The notes beneath the pieces are model-generated. The model was not told where the DNA came from, ran no database searches, and saw nothing but the letters and a program-made list of their open reading frames with translations. 64,000 bases of DNA. Source: an uncultured Eubacterium sp. GTDB taxonomy: Bacteria; Bacillota; Clostridia; Lachnospirales; Lachnospiraceae. The position numbers and the translations under genes were made by a program. Below are positions 1 to 8,409 of this stretch, piece after piece; the stretch's first letter is position 1, and each line of letters starts with the position of its first letter. The stretch is from NCBI GenBank assembly GCA_948579355.1, contig CAPAOV010000005.1, positions 90,569 through 154,568 on the forward strand, given 5' to 3'.

Positions 1-396
1 ATGGAACTCCTCCAGCACTTCATAATCCACTCTCGGTTTATAATAAAATCCCTCTGTAAAACCACGGGAGACAATTTTCGTCAGATTCGCATACCCGGTA
101 TTATTTTCCGCCAGAAGTACAAGATGATGATAGCGGCTTTCATTTTCGCTGTTGTTCCCCACCTCGCGGTCAAACCGCGAACCGGGCGCCACATAAATCT
201 CACAACCGATGACCGGATTGATACCAGCCTGTTTCGCCGCGCGGTAAAAGTCAATCACCCCGTACATCACGCCGTGGTCAGTTATTGCCAGACTATCCAT
301 GCCCAGTTCCTTTGCATGACTGACTAACTCTCCTATTTTACTGGAACCGTCTAAAAGACTGTATTCCGTATGAACATGTAAATGTGTAAAATTCAT
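1..396 (-). CDS. dnaE: DNA polymerase III subunit alpha (DnaE), N-terminal part, cut by window edge
   Basis: The first 132 codons of a DnaE-type replicative polymerase; the rest lies beyond the left edge. The ATG at 396 follows a purine-rich GAGGAAAAG. The product opens with MNFTHLHVHTEYSLLDG, the metal-binding start of the PHP domain, followed by an AITDHG motif and a GCEIYVAPGSR segment typical of this family. In Firmicutes DnaE works with PolC at the fork; that is family knowledge. It lies downstream of the HPr-like gene but beyond a hairpin terminator, so it is probably only partly co-transcribed with the hprK-whiA operon. Confidence 0.93.
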   Translation of the reverse strand, partial: MNFTHLHVHTEYSLLDGSSKIGELVSHAKELGMDSLAITDHGVMYGVIDFYRAAKQAGINPVIGCEIYVAPGSRFDREVGNNSENESRYHHLVLLAENNTGYANLTKIVSRGFTEGFYYKPRVDYEVLEEFH

Positions 397-420
397 CTTT
401 TCCTCACTCTGTGTTAATGA

Positions 421-474
421 AAAGGCCGCCTTGCGAACCCTAACCTCTTAAATTGGTTTCACAAGACAGCCTTT
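421..474 (-). terminator. Intrinsic terminator after the HPr-like gene
   Basis: The arms 460-474 and 421-435 pair over 15 bp on the minus strand with G-U wobbles at the mismatched columns. CTTTTC follows the 3' arm. It sits between the HPr-like stop and the dnaE start and should end or attenuate the hprK operon. Confidence 0.7.
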
Positions 475-493
475 CCCTGTTCTATGTTGCTTC

Positions 494-748
494 TTAATTT
501 TTATGCGTCAGAAAATTTTCCATTTCCAGCATCGCATTCTCTTCGTCTTCTCCTTCAACATCAATCTCCAGTTTCTGGCCCTGCACTAAACCAAGGGTCA
601 TCATCCCCATGATACTTTTGGCATTCACTACCATGTTATCCTGACGAATTTCAATCCTGCTCTTGAACTGACTCGCAAGTTGAACGAGCATAGCGATTGG
701 TCTTGTCTCATCTCCACCTAAACTGACATCAATATTTTTCTTAATCAT
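494..748 (-). CDS. Crh-like HPr-family protein lacking the PTS histidine
   Basis: An 84-residue HPr-fold protein. The active-site box reads GGDETRP where HPr has G-[IL]-H-A-R-P, so a Glu (residue 14) stands where the phosphorylated His-15 should be and PTS phosphotransfer is not expected. The regulatory serine is kept in NAKSIMGMM (Ser-45, equivalent to Ser-46), the target of HPr kinase, whose gene starts the same operon. This matches Bacillus Crh, a CcpA co-effector without PTS function. Start: ATG 748 has GGAGG at good spacing; the longer frame upstream lacks a site. It overlaps the whiA stop by 8 nt, suggesting coupled translation. Confidence 0.85.
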   Translation of the reverse strand: MIKKNIDVSLGGDETRPIAMLVQLASQFKSRIEIRQDNMVVNAKSIMGMMTLGLVQGQKLEIDVEGEDEENAMLEMENFLTHKN

Positions 749-1667
749 CTTTTCCTCCATCCTGTCTTCGCAATTCGTTTGCGATTTCACTCAATTTGCG
801 CAATCGGTGATTCACCCCTGACTTCCCGATTGGCGGCTCAAGCATCTCTCCCAATTCTTTCAGCGTTACTTCCGGATTCTCCAGTCGCAGTTTCGCAATC
901 TGTGAAAGATTCTCTGAAAGATTCCCAATACCAATGGTATCGTGAATATATTGAATGTCTGCGGTCTGCCTTGATGCTGCTGAGACAGTTTTTTTAATAT
1001 TAGCCGTCTCACAATTAACTTGTCTGTTAATGGAATTTCTCATCTCCTTTAAGATACGGACATTTTCAAATTCCATCAACGCCACATGCGCACCTATCAC
1101 ATTTAAAAAATCAACGATAGACGCTCCCTCTTTCAAATATACAATACAATTTTTTTTTCGCCCTACAATCTTTGCTTGCAGACCAAAAATACCCATAATC
1201 TCCTTCATTCGAGTTGCTCGTTCCAAACTCCCTGCCACCAGCTCCAGATGATATCCGCTGCGCGGGTCGGTAATGGAACCTGCCGCAAGGAAAATCCCCC
1301 GTAAAAAAGCACGCTTACAGCATTGTCTGTCAATCAGACAATCAGCCACAAGCAATGCTTCATCCATCACTCGAACTTGTTTCATAAAGGCCTCTGCTGC
1401 CTGCTCCTCCCATAAATAAACACCATAGGAATGTTGTCCACATAAATCAATATCGGGCACAATATGAAAAACTCTCTTAATTAAGATATAGCATTTTTTT
1501 GCAACTGTCAAGTTCTCCGTTGCAAACTTTACATAATATATCCCATTTTGTTCTGTTATAATCTGCCCGCAAAAGGCAAAAAGCGCCGCTAACTCTGCCA
1601 GTTGGCAATGCTGTGCTTTCCCCGTCTGTTCGAGCAGCTCCTCTTTTATTTTTCCTGCGAACGACAT
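741..1667 (-). CDS. whiA: Sporulation/cell-division regulator WhiA
   Basis: A 308-residue WhiA, the usual length. The protein combines a LAGLIDADG-homing-endonuclease-like N-terminal fold without nuclease function and a C-terminal helix-turn-helix around residues 220-300 (LSENLSQIAKLRLENPEVTLKELGEML). In Bacillus it influences cell division and chromosome segregation; in actinomycetes it controls sporulation genes. It overlaps rapZ by 22 nt and the HPr-like gene by 8 nt in the conserved rapZ-whiA-crh order. The Shine-Dalgarno before ATG 1667 is weak, consistent with coupling to rapZ. Confidence 0.95.
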   Translation of the reverse strand: MSFAGKIKEELLEQTGKAQHCQLAELAALFAFCGQIITEQNGIYYVKFATENLTVAKKCYILIKRVFHIVPDIDLCGQHSYGVYLWEEQAAEAFMKQVRVMDEALLVADCLIDRQCCKRAFLRGIFLAAGSITDPRSGYHLELVAGSLERATRMKEIMGIFGLQAKIVGRKKNCIVYLKEGASIVDFLNVIGAHVALMEFENVRILKEMRNSINRQVNCETANIKKTVSAASRQTADIQYIHDTIGIGNLSENLSQIAKLRLENPEVTLKELGEMLEPPIGKSGVNHRLRKLSEIANELRRQDGGKDD

Positions 1668-2539
1668 AAATTCCGTAACCGATCCTTCTCTATATCTCTA
1701 TGTTCTTTCTTGCAGCCATATTCCGTATTTTCAAATTCTCCGTAAATAGCATTGGTCAGCGTCACGGAGCGGTGCTTCCCTCCGGTACAGCCAATGGCAA
1801 TGACAAGCTGGGTCTTCCCCTCCACAATATAATTGGGAATGAGAAAATCAAGCATATCTTTCATTTTGGCTAAAAACTCTTTCGCCTTACTCGAGTTCAT
1901 TACATAATCGTAAACTTCGCAGTCGTTTCCCGTTAAGGGTTTTAAACCATCAATATAAAAGGGATTTGGCAAAAAACGAACGTCAAATACTAAATCCGCA
2001 TCGGATGGTATTCCATACTTAAACCCGAAAGAAACAAAGGTGAGATAAAAATTACAGAACTTCTCGTCTTCGACAAAGATACGGTCTATCTCCTGTTTTA
2101 ATTCCCGAATCAACAAAGTCGTTGTATCTATTATATAGGTCGCCTGTTTCTTTAACTCTGTCAACAGCGCCCGTTCATCTTCAATCGCCTTATCCATGCG
2201 TCCGCCCTGCGCCAATGGATGCATGCGCCGCGTCTCCTTATAGCGCTTCACCAACACCGGCGTAGACGCTTCCAAAAAAAGTATATCAAAGCGATACCCG
2301 TCTTCGCGCATCTTTTTTAACACATTGGCCGCCTCCTTTAAGGAGCGGTGGCCGCCGCGTATGTCGAGTCCAAGCGCAACGCGTTCTATCTGCTCACTGG
2401 AATCTTCTGTCAACTGTATAAAGGTTGGCAAAAGGGATACGGGAAGATTATCCACACAAAAATAACCGTCGTCCTCTAAAATTTTCATCGCAGAACTCCG
2501 TCCTGCCCCACTCATTCCTGTCACGATTACAAATTGCAA
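1646..2539 (-). CDS. rapZ: RNase adapter protein RapZ (YvcJ), GTP-binding
   Basis: A 297-residue P-loop protein. The Walker A reads GMSGAGRSS near residue 8, and the C-terminal half has the conserved IGCTGGKHRSV motif of the RapZ/YvcJ family. In E. coli RapZ steers RNase E to GlmZ; in Bacillus YvcJ is a nucleotide-binding protein linked to competence and wall sugar metabolism. The start is TTG at 2539: GAGGG lies 7 nt upstream, and the next ATG would cut into the P-loop. It is embedded between murB and whiA, 24 bp after the murB stop. Confidence 0.95.
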   Translation of the reverse strand: MQFVIVTGMSGAGRSSAMKILEDDGYFCVDNLPVSLLPTFIQLTEDSSEQIERVALGLDIRGGHRSLKEAANVLKKMREDGYRFDILFLEASTPVLVKRYKETRRMHPLAQGGRMDKAIEDERALLTELKKQATYIIDTTTLLIRELKQEIDRIFVEDEKFCNFYLTFVSFGFKYGIPSDADLVFDVRFLPNPFYIDGLKPLTGNDCEVYDYVMNSSKAKEFLAKMKDMLDFLIPNYIVEGKTQLVIAIGCTGGKHRSVTLTNAIYGEFENTEYGCKKEHRDIEKDRLRNLCRSQEK

Positions 2540-2563
2540 TCCGAATCCCTCACTTTCTGTCAG

Positions 2564-3427
2564 TTATTTGATGATTCGCACTTCCGGTTCGAGTACGACA
2601 CCGAACTGCTCGTTCACCTTCTGCTGTACGTCATGTATTACCTGTTTCACGTCATCCGCCGTAGCCTGCCCGCAATTAATGACAAAGCCACAATGTTTTT
2701 CCGACACCTGCGCACCGCCTACGCGATATCCCCGCAATCCTGCATCCTCAATTAGCTTGCCTGCAAAATATCCCTGCGGCCGCTTAAAGGTGCTGCCCGC
2801 GCTTGGAAATTCCAGCGGCTGCTTCTCCCGCCTGCGCTGATTTAAGTCTCTCATTTCTTTTTGTATCGCTTCCTTGTCCCCGCGCTCAAATTGAAAAACG
2901 GCGTCCAAAACGATGTAAGACTCTTTCTGTATAATACTCGTGCGATAACCGAGTTCCAGCTCATCTTTTGACAGTTCCTTTATATTGCCCTCCGCTGTCA
3001 ACACTCTGGCGCTGCGTATGCAGTCTTTGATTTCACCGCCATAGGCTCCGGCATTCATCGTAATCCCTCCGCCCAGAGTACCGGGGATTCCACTGGCAAA
3101 GGCAAAGCCGGACAAACTCTCTTTCGCCAGACGGGAGGCCATGGAGCTGAGTGTAATTCCCGCCTGCGCCGTGACAACGCCGTCGTCGTCAATTTGTATT
3201 TCCTCCAACCCTTTTCCAATCTCGATTATCACTCCCGGATAACCCTCGTCAGAAAAAAGCATATTACTTCCTTTTCCAATTACATAAAAGGGATAGTGAT
3301 TGCTCCTCGCAAAGTCAAGCGCCTCCGAAACCTCTTCCATCGTCTCCGGAATCAGATAATGTAACGCCGGACCACCAATGCGAAATGTCGTATGATTGCT
3401 TAACGGCTCCTGCTGCAGTCTAATCAT
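2564..3427 (-). CDS. murB: UDP-N-acetylenolpyruvoylglucosamine reductase MurB (type II)
   Basis: Cytoplasmic FAD enzyme that reduces UDP-GlcNAc-enolpyruvate to UDP-MurNAc in peptidoglycan synthesis. The FAD-binding part shows HTTFRIGG, GKGSNMLF and NAGAYGGE; the catalytic serine is in SAGSTFKRP, and the family-ending EPEVRII is present. At 287 residues it begins only about ten residues before HTTFRIGG, some 15-20 shorter at the N terminus than many homologues, but GAGGAG before ATG 3427 supports this start. It lies 18 bp after glcK. Confidence 0.95.
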   Translation of the reverse strand: MIRLQQEPLSNHTTFRIGGPALHYLIPETMEEVSEALDFARSNHYPFYVIGKGSNMLFSDEGYPGVIIEIGKGLEEIQIDDDGVVTAQAGITLSSMASRLAKESLSGFAFASGIPGTLGGGITMNAGAYGGEIKDCIRSARVLTAEGNIKELSKDELELGYRTSIIQKESYIVLDAVFQFERGDKEAIQKEMRDLNQRRREKQPLEFPSAGSTFKRPQGYFAGKLIEDAGLRGYRVGGAQVSEKHCGFVINCGQATADDVKQVIHDVQQKVNEQFGVVLEPEVRIIK

Positions 3428-3445
3428 TGCGTTCTCCTCTAACTT

Positions 3446-4369
3446 TTATTTAAACATAACCATCCTTACGGTTCCGTAAATTCCGGCATCGTTTCCCAGT
3501 TCCGCCAGATGGAACTTACGGTCTTTCAGTGCGTACATCGAATTTTCTTCATAGTACTTCTCCACCACATCCAGTATAATCTGTCCTGCGGCAGAAACCC
3601 CGCCACCGATGACAAAAGCTTCCGGGTCAATGACATGCGCCACATTGCTCAATGCCAATCCCAAATACCGGCCAAATTTATCTACTACTTCCTTACAATA
3701 TTCGTCTCCCGCCTTAGCTCCGTCAAATACGGTTTTGGCTGTTATCTCCTGATTGAAAAGACAGCTATTTTCCGGCAGGTGTTCCTTTGCCATGCGGACA
3801 ATGCCGGTCGCTGATGCATACTGCTCCAGACATCCGCGATTGCCGCAGCCGCACGTCTGCGTCTCGTTGGGATTTACTTTTGTGTGGCCAATCTCTCCGC
3901 CTGCGCCCCGGCTTCCGGTCAATATCTTCCCTTGATGGATAATGCCGCCACCTACGCCGGTTCCGAGCGTAACCATAACGATACTGTCGTAACCGCGGCC
4001 GCCTCCCCTCCACATCTCACCGAGGGCAGCTACGTTGGCGTCATTGGCTACTTTGACATTGCCCACTCCGGTCAGACTGGCCAATTCGTTTTTAACGGAA
4101 AATACTCCCCAGCCGAGATTGGCGCATTTGAGAACAACACCATCATCCGTAACCGGCCCGGGAATGCCGACGCCAATTCCCCGAATATTACCCTCCCATT
4201 TGCAACGCTTGCTTTCTATACTGTCTACGATATCTGTAAGCACATGGGAGCCATGGTCTTCCAGACAGGTAGGGATTTCCCATTTTTCGAGAAGTTCTCC
4301 CACATCGGAAAAAAGTCCCATTTTTACTGTCGTCCCGCCAACGTCTACTCCTACATAATACTGTCCCAT
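3446..4369 (-). CDS. glcK: ROK-family glucokinase
   Basis: A 307-residue ROK sugar kinase that phosphorylates glucose with ATP. The ATP-binding start YVGVDVGGTTVKMGLF, the phosphate loop LGTGVGGG, and the ROK zinc motif CGCGNRGCLEQYAS (three Cys) are all seen. Placement between hprK and murB links glucose entry, catabolite control and wall precursor synthesis in one transcript. ATG 4369 follows AAGGGAG. Substrate specificity is inferred from family and context. Confidence 0.92.
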   Translation of the reverse strand: MGQYYVGVDVGGTTVKMGLFSDVGELLEKWEIPTCLEDHGSHVLTDIVDSIESKRCKWEGNIRGIGVGIPGPVTDDGVVLKCANLGWGVFSVKNELASLTGVGNVKVANDANVAALGEMWRGGGRGYDSIVMVTLGTGVGGGIIHQGKILTGSRGAGGEIGHTKVNPNETQTCGCGNRGCLEQYASATGIVRMAKEHLPENSCLFNQEITAKTVFDGAKAGDEYCKEVVDKFGRYLGLALSNVAHVIDPEAFVIGGGVSAAGQIILDVVEKYYEENSMYALKDRKFHLAELGNDAGIYGTVRMVMFK

Positions 4370-4391
4370 GCTATATGCTCTCCCTTTCTGT

Positions 4392-5315
4392 TTATGAATT
4401 TGCTAAATTGCTCGTGACACGATTATAAAGTTCCTGCGCTGCATTATACCCCATCTTCTTCTGGCGGAAGTTGACAGCGGCAGATTCACATATAATCGCC
4501 ACGTTACGGCCCGGACGAATCGGTATGGAATGGCACACGACTTTATTGCCCAAATACTCGATAAACTGCTCATCCAGCCCCATCCGGTCATACTCCTGTT
4601 CCTTATCCCACTCTTCCAGATGAATAACCAAATCAATCGACTGCGTATTTTTCACACTCTCCACGCCGAACAGTGTTTTGGCATCAATGATACCGATACC
4701 ACGAAGTTCGATAAAATGCCTGGTAATATCCGGCGCCGAACCAATCAGCGTCTCATCGCTGACTTTCTTAATCTCCACGACATCATCCGAAACGAGACGG
4801 TGTCCGCGGTGGATGAGTTCCAGCGCTACTTCGCTCTTTCCTATGCCACTCTCGCCGGTAATCAGTACGCCCTCGCCATAAATATCAACAAGTACTCCAT
4901 GAATGCTTATCCGCGGCGCCAGTTCAACTTTCAGCCAGCGGGTCACTTCCGCAGAAAATGCAGAGGTGTCCGACTTAGATTGCAAAATGGGAATCTGATA
5001 TTCCTCCGCCAAATTCAAAAACTCTTCCGGCACCGGCAAGTCGCGGCAAAATACAATCCCCGGCACTTTATATGACATTATCTTTCCCATCATCTCAGCG
5101 CTTTTTTCAATCCCCTGCTTCTCCATATAAGTATGCTCAACCTGTCCAATAATCTGTATTCTATGGTGGTCAAAATAATCAAAAAATCCGGCTAGCTGGA
5201 GCGCGGGCCGGTTAATATCCGCCTGCGTAATCTCGCATGCGTCTAAATCCACCTCCGGTGTTAAATTCTTTACTCCCATTTTTTCGATAAAATTCTTCAA
5301 TGAAACCGTATACAT
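4392..5315 (-). CDS. hprK: HPr kinase/phosphorylase HprK/P
   Basis: A 307-residue bifunctional enzyme that phosphorylates HPr or Crh on the regulatory serine and removes the phosphate when Pi is high. The P-loop is GESGIGKS; the family signatures LEEWDKEQEYDRMG and IPIRPGRN follow. The N-terminal regulatory domain (residues 1-130) is present. It is the first gene of the minus-strand operon, with its own sigma-A-type promoter. A Crh-like HPr in the same operon is a plausible substrate. ATG 5315 follows GGGAGG. Confidence 0.96.
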   Translation of the reverse strand: MYTVSLKNFIEKMGVKNLTPEVDLDACEITQADINRPALQLAGFFDYFDHHRIQIIGQVEHTYMEKQGIEKSAEMMGKIMSYKVPGIVFCRDLPVPEEFLNLAEEYQIPILQSKSDTSAFSAEVTRWLKVELAPRISIHGVLVDIYGEGVLITGESGIGKSEVALELIHRGHRLVSDDVVEIKKVSDETLIGSAPDITRHFIELRGIGIIDAKTLFGVESVKNTQSIDLVIHLEEWDKEQEYDRMGLDEQFIEYLGNKVVCHSIPIRPGRNVAIICESAAVNFRQKKMGYNAAQELYNRVTSNLANS

Positions 5316-5356
5316 ACTCTGGCGCCTCCCTTTTTTCTGTTTCCTTTATTATCTCG

Positions 5357-5385
5357 ATAATATCACAACCCCCTGCCTTTTGCAA
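5357..5385 (-). promoter_or_regulatory. Sigma-A promoter of the hprK operon
   Basis: On the minus strand, -35 TTGCAA (5385-5380), a 17-bp spacer, and -10 TATTAT (5362-5357) preceded by TG one base upstream (extended -10). It lies about 40 bp before hprK. Confidence 0.75.
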
Positions 5386-5401
5386 CAAATCATCTTGACA
5401 A

Positions 5402-5415
5402 AGCAAACGCTTTCA
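5402..5415. promoter_or_regulatory. cre-like CcpA operator
   Basis: AGCAAACGCTTTCA matches the catabolite-responsive element consensus TGNAANCGNNNNCA at every fixed position but the first and has dyad symmetry (AAAGC-aaac-GCTTT). It lies 17 bp upstream of the hprK -35 and just after a TTGACA (5395-5400) that could be the -35 of thiN. It could therefore act upstream of hprK or block the divergent gene. Confidence 0.55.
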
Positions 5416-5478
5416 TACTAAGGTAAAGATATATTTTCCATCTCGCATACCACAATACCGGCAAAGGGAGTGAAACGC

Positions 5479-6150
5479 ATGAAACAAACGGAAACAAAAC
5501 CAATAGAAACGCCTGTCTGCTATATCTTTGGCGCGGGTGAACGGACAAGCTGTGCGGTGAAACCGGCGCCGTCCGACATGGTAATCGCCGCAGACGGCGG
5601 CTTTGATTACGTCAATGCCTTAGGATTACATGCCGACTTTGTGTTAGGCGATTTTGATTCTGTTACGAACCGCCATCTACCGCCGGATTGTATCCGCTAT
5701 CCTAGTAAAAAGGATGACACCGACCTCGTACTGGCAGTAAAACTCGGTTTAGAAAAAGGATATACCGAATTTGTTATCTACGGCGGGCTCGGCGGCCGAC
5801 TTGACCATACGCTCGCTAACATACAGGTTCTGACATACATTGCCGGGCAGGGCGCTCACGGTCTTCTTGCGGGAGAAGACTTCGATATTCAGGTTATTAC
5901 GAATGGCTCTCTTAGTTTTTCCAAAGACTCCCCCGAAAATACAGCCGGTAACATCTGTTCCGTTTTTTCTCTGAGCGAGGAAAGCAGGAATGTACACATT
6001 GAGGGCTTCGAATATGAGGCGTCGGGCATTACTCTCACAAACTCTTTTCCGCTTGGTATCAGCAATACGTTTACCGGCAGGAACGCTTATATAAGCGTGG
6101 AAAAGGGAACGTTAGCCATCCTTTCCTATCGGCAGCCACTTTGCACCTAA
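5479..6150 (+). CDS. thiN: Thiamine pyrophosphokinase
   Basis: A 223-residue enzyme transferring pyrophosphate from ATP to thiamine. Typical motifs are IAADGGFDYV, the metal-binding VLGDFDSV, SKKDDTDLVLAVK, and GGRLDHTLANI. The C-terminal thiamine-binding beta domain ends in TGRNAYISVEKGTLAI. ATG 5479 is preferred over the in-frame GTG at 5470, because the AAGGGAG ribosome site covers the GTG. It is divergent from hprK and monocistronic, ending in a strong terminator. Confidence 0.93.
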   Translation: MKQTETKPIETPVCYIFGAGERTSCAVKPAPSDMVIAADGGFDYVNALGLHADFVLGDFDSVTNRHLPPDCIRYPSKKDDTDLVLAVKLGLEKGYTEFVIYGGLGGRLDHTLANIQVLTYIAGQGAHGLLAGEDFDIQVITNGSLSFSKDSPENTAGNICSVFSLSEESRNVHIEGFEYEASGITLTNSFPLGISNTFTGRNAYISVEKGTLAILSYRQPLCT

Positions 6151-6229
6151 AAAGGAAAAATCCACTAATCCCCAGCAGTCTTGCGGGTAATTCCCGACTT
6201 CTGCCAAGCGGTTAGTGGATTGCCTTTTT
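6151..6229. terminator. Bidirectional terminator between thiN and the exported Lys-rich protein
   Basis: Stem AATCCACTAA (arm near 6159-6168) with TTAGTGGATT (6212-6221), extended by AAAGG/CCTTT and flanked by A-rich and T-rich tracts, so it can work for both convergent genes. Confidence 0.8.
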
Positions 6230-8276
6230 AATCTAATTTTAACTTCACTGCTACAATCTGGTCTATCGGATTCATACTCTGACCTTTTCCGTCCGTACCC
6301 TCTAAATATTTGGCAGCCGCTGATTCAAATATCATGTACACTTCTTCGCCTACCATTTCTACCTCTTCTACCATCGGCGGAAGAGCTACTGCCAGTTCCA
6401 TTTCTCCCATTCCGGATGGATTGTCCGCTTCCGTTTCTCCATAGACAAGCAGTTGGGAAATAAATTTCTTCTTAGTCGTATTGCGTCCATAAGAACAACT
6501 AAAAATCGTTTTGCCCGACTTCGTAAAAGTCACTCCCTGCACGTACGGCGGAATGATGCGGAATACAATTTCGCCACGGGTTCCAATGACTAACTTATCC
6601 GTCAGCACTTCTGTTTTTTCTATCTGTACGGAAGAACCGGATACCGTGTCCTGCTGCAAAACAGTACGGTGGATTTCGACTTCTACCCTATCGCCATCTT
6701 TACATTTGGCAAGTAAGTTTTCTAACTGCTCACCTGTCTCTATCCGCTGGCCTCCGGCCTTATACAAAATATCTCCCTTTTTCAAATCCTGTGTTGCCAG
6801 AACGCCCGTGTTACGGTACACTTCATCTACAACAACTACCTTTTCTTCTTTCGTTTCCCCGTTCTGCTCTATCTCCCTCGTCTCATCTGACGTATGAACT
6901 CCCAGATAATCTTCGATTGCCGTATTATTGATTCGCCGCACTTGTGATAATGTACCGTTTTTATATTCATAGGCATACATTTTCGCCTCGTTTGTAGCGT
7001 CGTTATCCGTCTCTTCCTCATCCTCTTCATCGTTGGCATTCTGACTCAATGCGGTATCGCTAAACTGCGCCACCCATATATATCCGTCTTTCTCGCAATA
7101 AGAAATGGTCGATGGTTTTGTCGGTATCTTTTGCAGATTGGCCGTACTGGAAAGTATGCAGGATTTCTTTCCGGCCGCATATTGTTTCAATTCCGAATAA
7201 GTAATTTTCTGCAAGGAATACAGTCCCGTCACTTTATCTTTCTTGGAGTGACAAACCCATACATTTTTGTTTTTGCTGTCATACGTGATACCGCCGACGT
7301 GCGTTTTCTGGTCTTTCAACACTAACGTACGCAAATACTCTCCCGTCTTATTGTTATAAATAAAGATACAGCTATTGTGGATGCTATCCATGCAGTACGC
7401 CGTTGTCAGCATATAATCTCCGGCAATGCAAATTCCCTGCGGGCAAAGATTATTGCACTGCACGTATTCTTTAATCCAATCGTCATCCGCCGTCGGAGCA
7501 AGGCCCGGCACCTGATATTTTGACACGACCGACCAATCCAAATCCGTCAGTTTCTTTGTCTCACAGGCATAAGGAAGCGTCGGATATTTATAATTTTTTA
7601 TACTCTCCACCGTGTTTACTTTGCGAACCGGCTTTTTGTTAATCGTTACGGTGACGGTTTTTGACGCCGCCTTATAATAAGCGGTAGCCGGAACACTCAT
7701 TTTCACTTTCGCCGTTGCTTTTTTGATTGTATCCTTTGTCTGTTTGGACAGATTTTTACAACCTTTGTCAAACTTCTTAACGATAGTTACCTTTCCTGTT
7801 TTCGTCACTTTTATTACGCTTGACGTGCTACAGGAATAGGTGACGGTTCCGGAACCTTTAGATGGTTTCGCTACGATTTGGAATGCGCCGTCTCCCTCTA
7901 CGGCAGAATATGAACTTCGCGCCGGAACGAGTTTGCGGCTCGCTTTTTTTATTTTAAATGTTTTTGTTTTCTTTCCCTGATATTTTTTCCCCTTTTTCGC
8001 TTTTACGGTAACTTTCGCTGTTCCCGGTTTTTTGTTTTTTGTATATTTTACGGTATAATATTTTTTCTTTACTTTCTTCTTTCCAAGCTTCACTGTAACG
8101 GCTGGTTTTTTCTTTTTCCCGTCGTAAGTGTAACTTTTTTTGGAGAGAGTAATTTTTGCTTTTGACAACGACTTCTTCTTTGCCGCCATTGCCTTTTGAC
8201 CATTGGCCCCCGCCAATGCAAGCGATGCAATTAAAGCAAACGCTCCCACTATCCATGCTTTCTTAACTGCTTTCAT
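6228..8276 (-). CDS. Exported Lys-rich protein with repeat/propeller-like region and PDZ-like segment
   Basis: 682 residues, function unknown. A signal peptide (about residues 1-31, cleaved near AMA-AKK) is followed by a very basic Ig-like stretch to about residue 110, with a second beta-rich segment to about 215. The middle (about 225-450) has recurring blade-like patterns suggesting a beta-propeller (inference). Around residues 480-555, GVLATQDLKKGDILYKAGG and GEQLENLLAKCKDGD look like a PDZ ligand-binding fold. No LPXTG or other anchor is seen; the Lys-rich domain may hold it on the wall. ATG 8276 follows GGAAAGGAAC. Confidence 0.65.
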   Translation of the reverse strand: MKAVKKAWIVGAFALIASLALAGANGQKAMAAKKKSLSKAKITLSKKSYTYDGKKKKPAVTVKLGKKKVKKKYYTVKYTKNKKPGTAKVTVKAKKGKKYQGKKTKTFKIKKASRKLVPARSSYSAVEGDGAFQIVAKPSKGSGTVTYSCSTSSVIKVTKTGKVTIVKKFDKGCKNLSKQTKDTIKKATAKVKMSVPATAYYKAASKTVTVTINKKPVRKVNTVESIKNYKYPTLPYACETKKLTDLDWSVVSKYQVPGLAPTADDDWIKEYVQCNNLCPQGICIAGDYMLTTAYCMDSIHNSCIFIYNNKTGEYLRTLVLKDQKTHVGGITYDSKNKNVWVCHSKKDKVTGLYSLQKITYSELKQYAAGKKSCILSSTANLQKIPTKPSTISYCEKDGYIWVAQFSDTALSQNANDEEDEEETDNDATNEAKMYAYEYKNGTLSQVRRINNTAIEDYLGVHTSDETREIEQNGETKEEKVVVVDEVYRNTGVLATQDLKKGDILYKAGGQRIETGEQLENLLAKCKDGDRVEVEIHRTVLQQDTVSGSSVQIEKTEVLTDKLVIGTRGEIVFRIIPPYVQGVTFTKSGKTIFSCSYGRNTTKKKFISQLLVYGETEADNPSGMGEMELAVALPPMVEEVEMVGEEVYMIFESAAAKYLEGTDGKGQSMNPIDQIVAVKLKLD

Positions 8277-8323
8277 ATTTAACCGTTCCTTTCCCTCTTC
8301 TTTTCGCTGTTGATAAACTGCAC

Positions 8324-8372
8324 AACTGCCCGAAAAGAAATGAGACCAAATAGCCGTTCCTCTCAGGCAGTT
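8324..8372 (-). other. Hairpin in the leader of the exported Lys-rich protein
   Basis: On the minus strand, AACTGCC (8372-8366) pairs with GGCAGTT (8330-8324) and the inner TGAGA pairs with TCTCA (8365-8361 with 8345-8341). No U-tract follows, so it is more likely a leader structure than a terminator. Function unknown. Confidence 0.4.
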
Positions 8373-8409
8373 CTATTAAATCACGTAATAATGGCAAAAC
8401 ATCGTCAAC

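Noticed and set aside
1..327. 108-codon plus-strand open frame at the left edge
   Set aside because: It is antisense to the PHP domain of DnaE, which has clear family motifs and a ribosome site.
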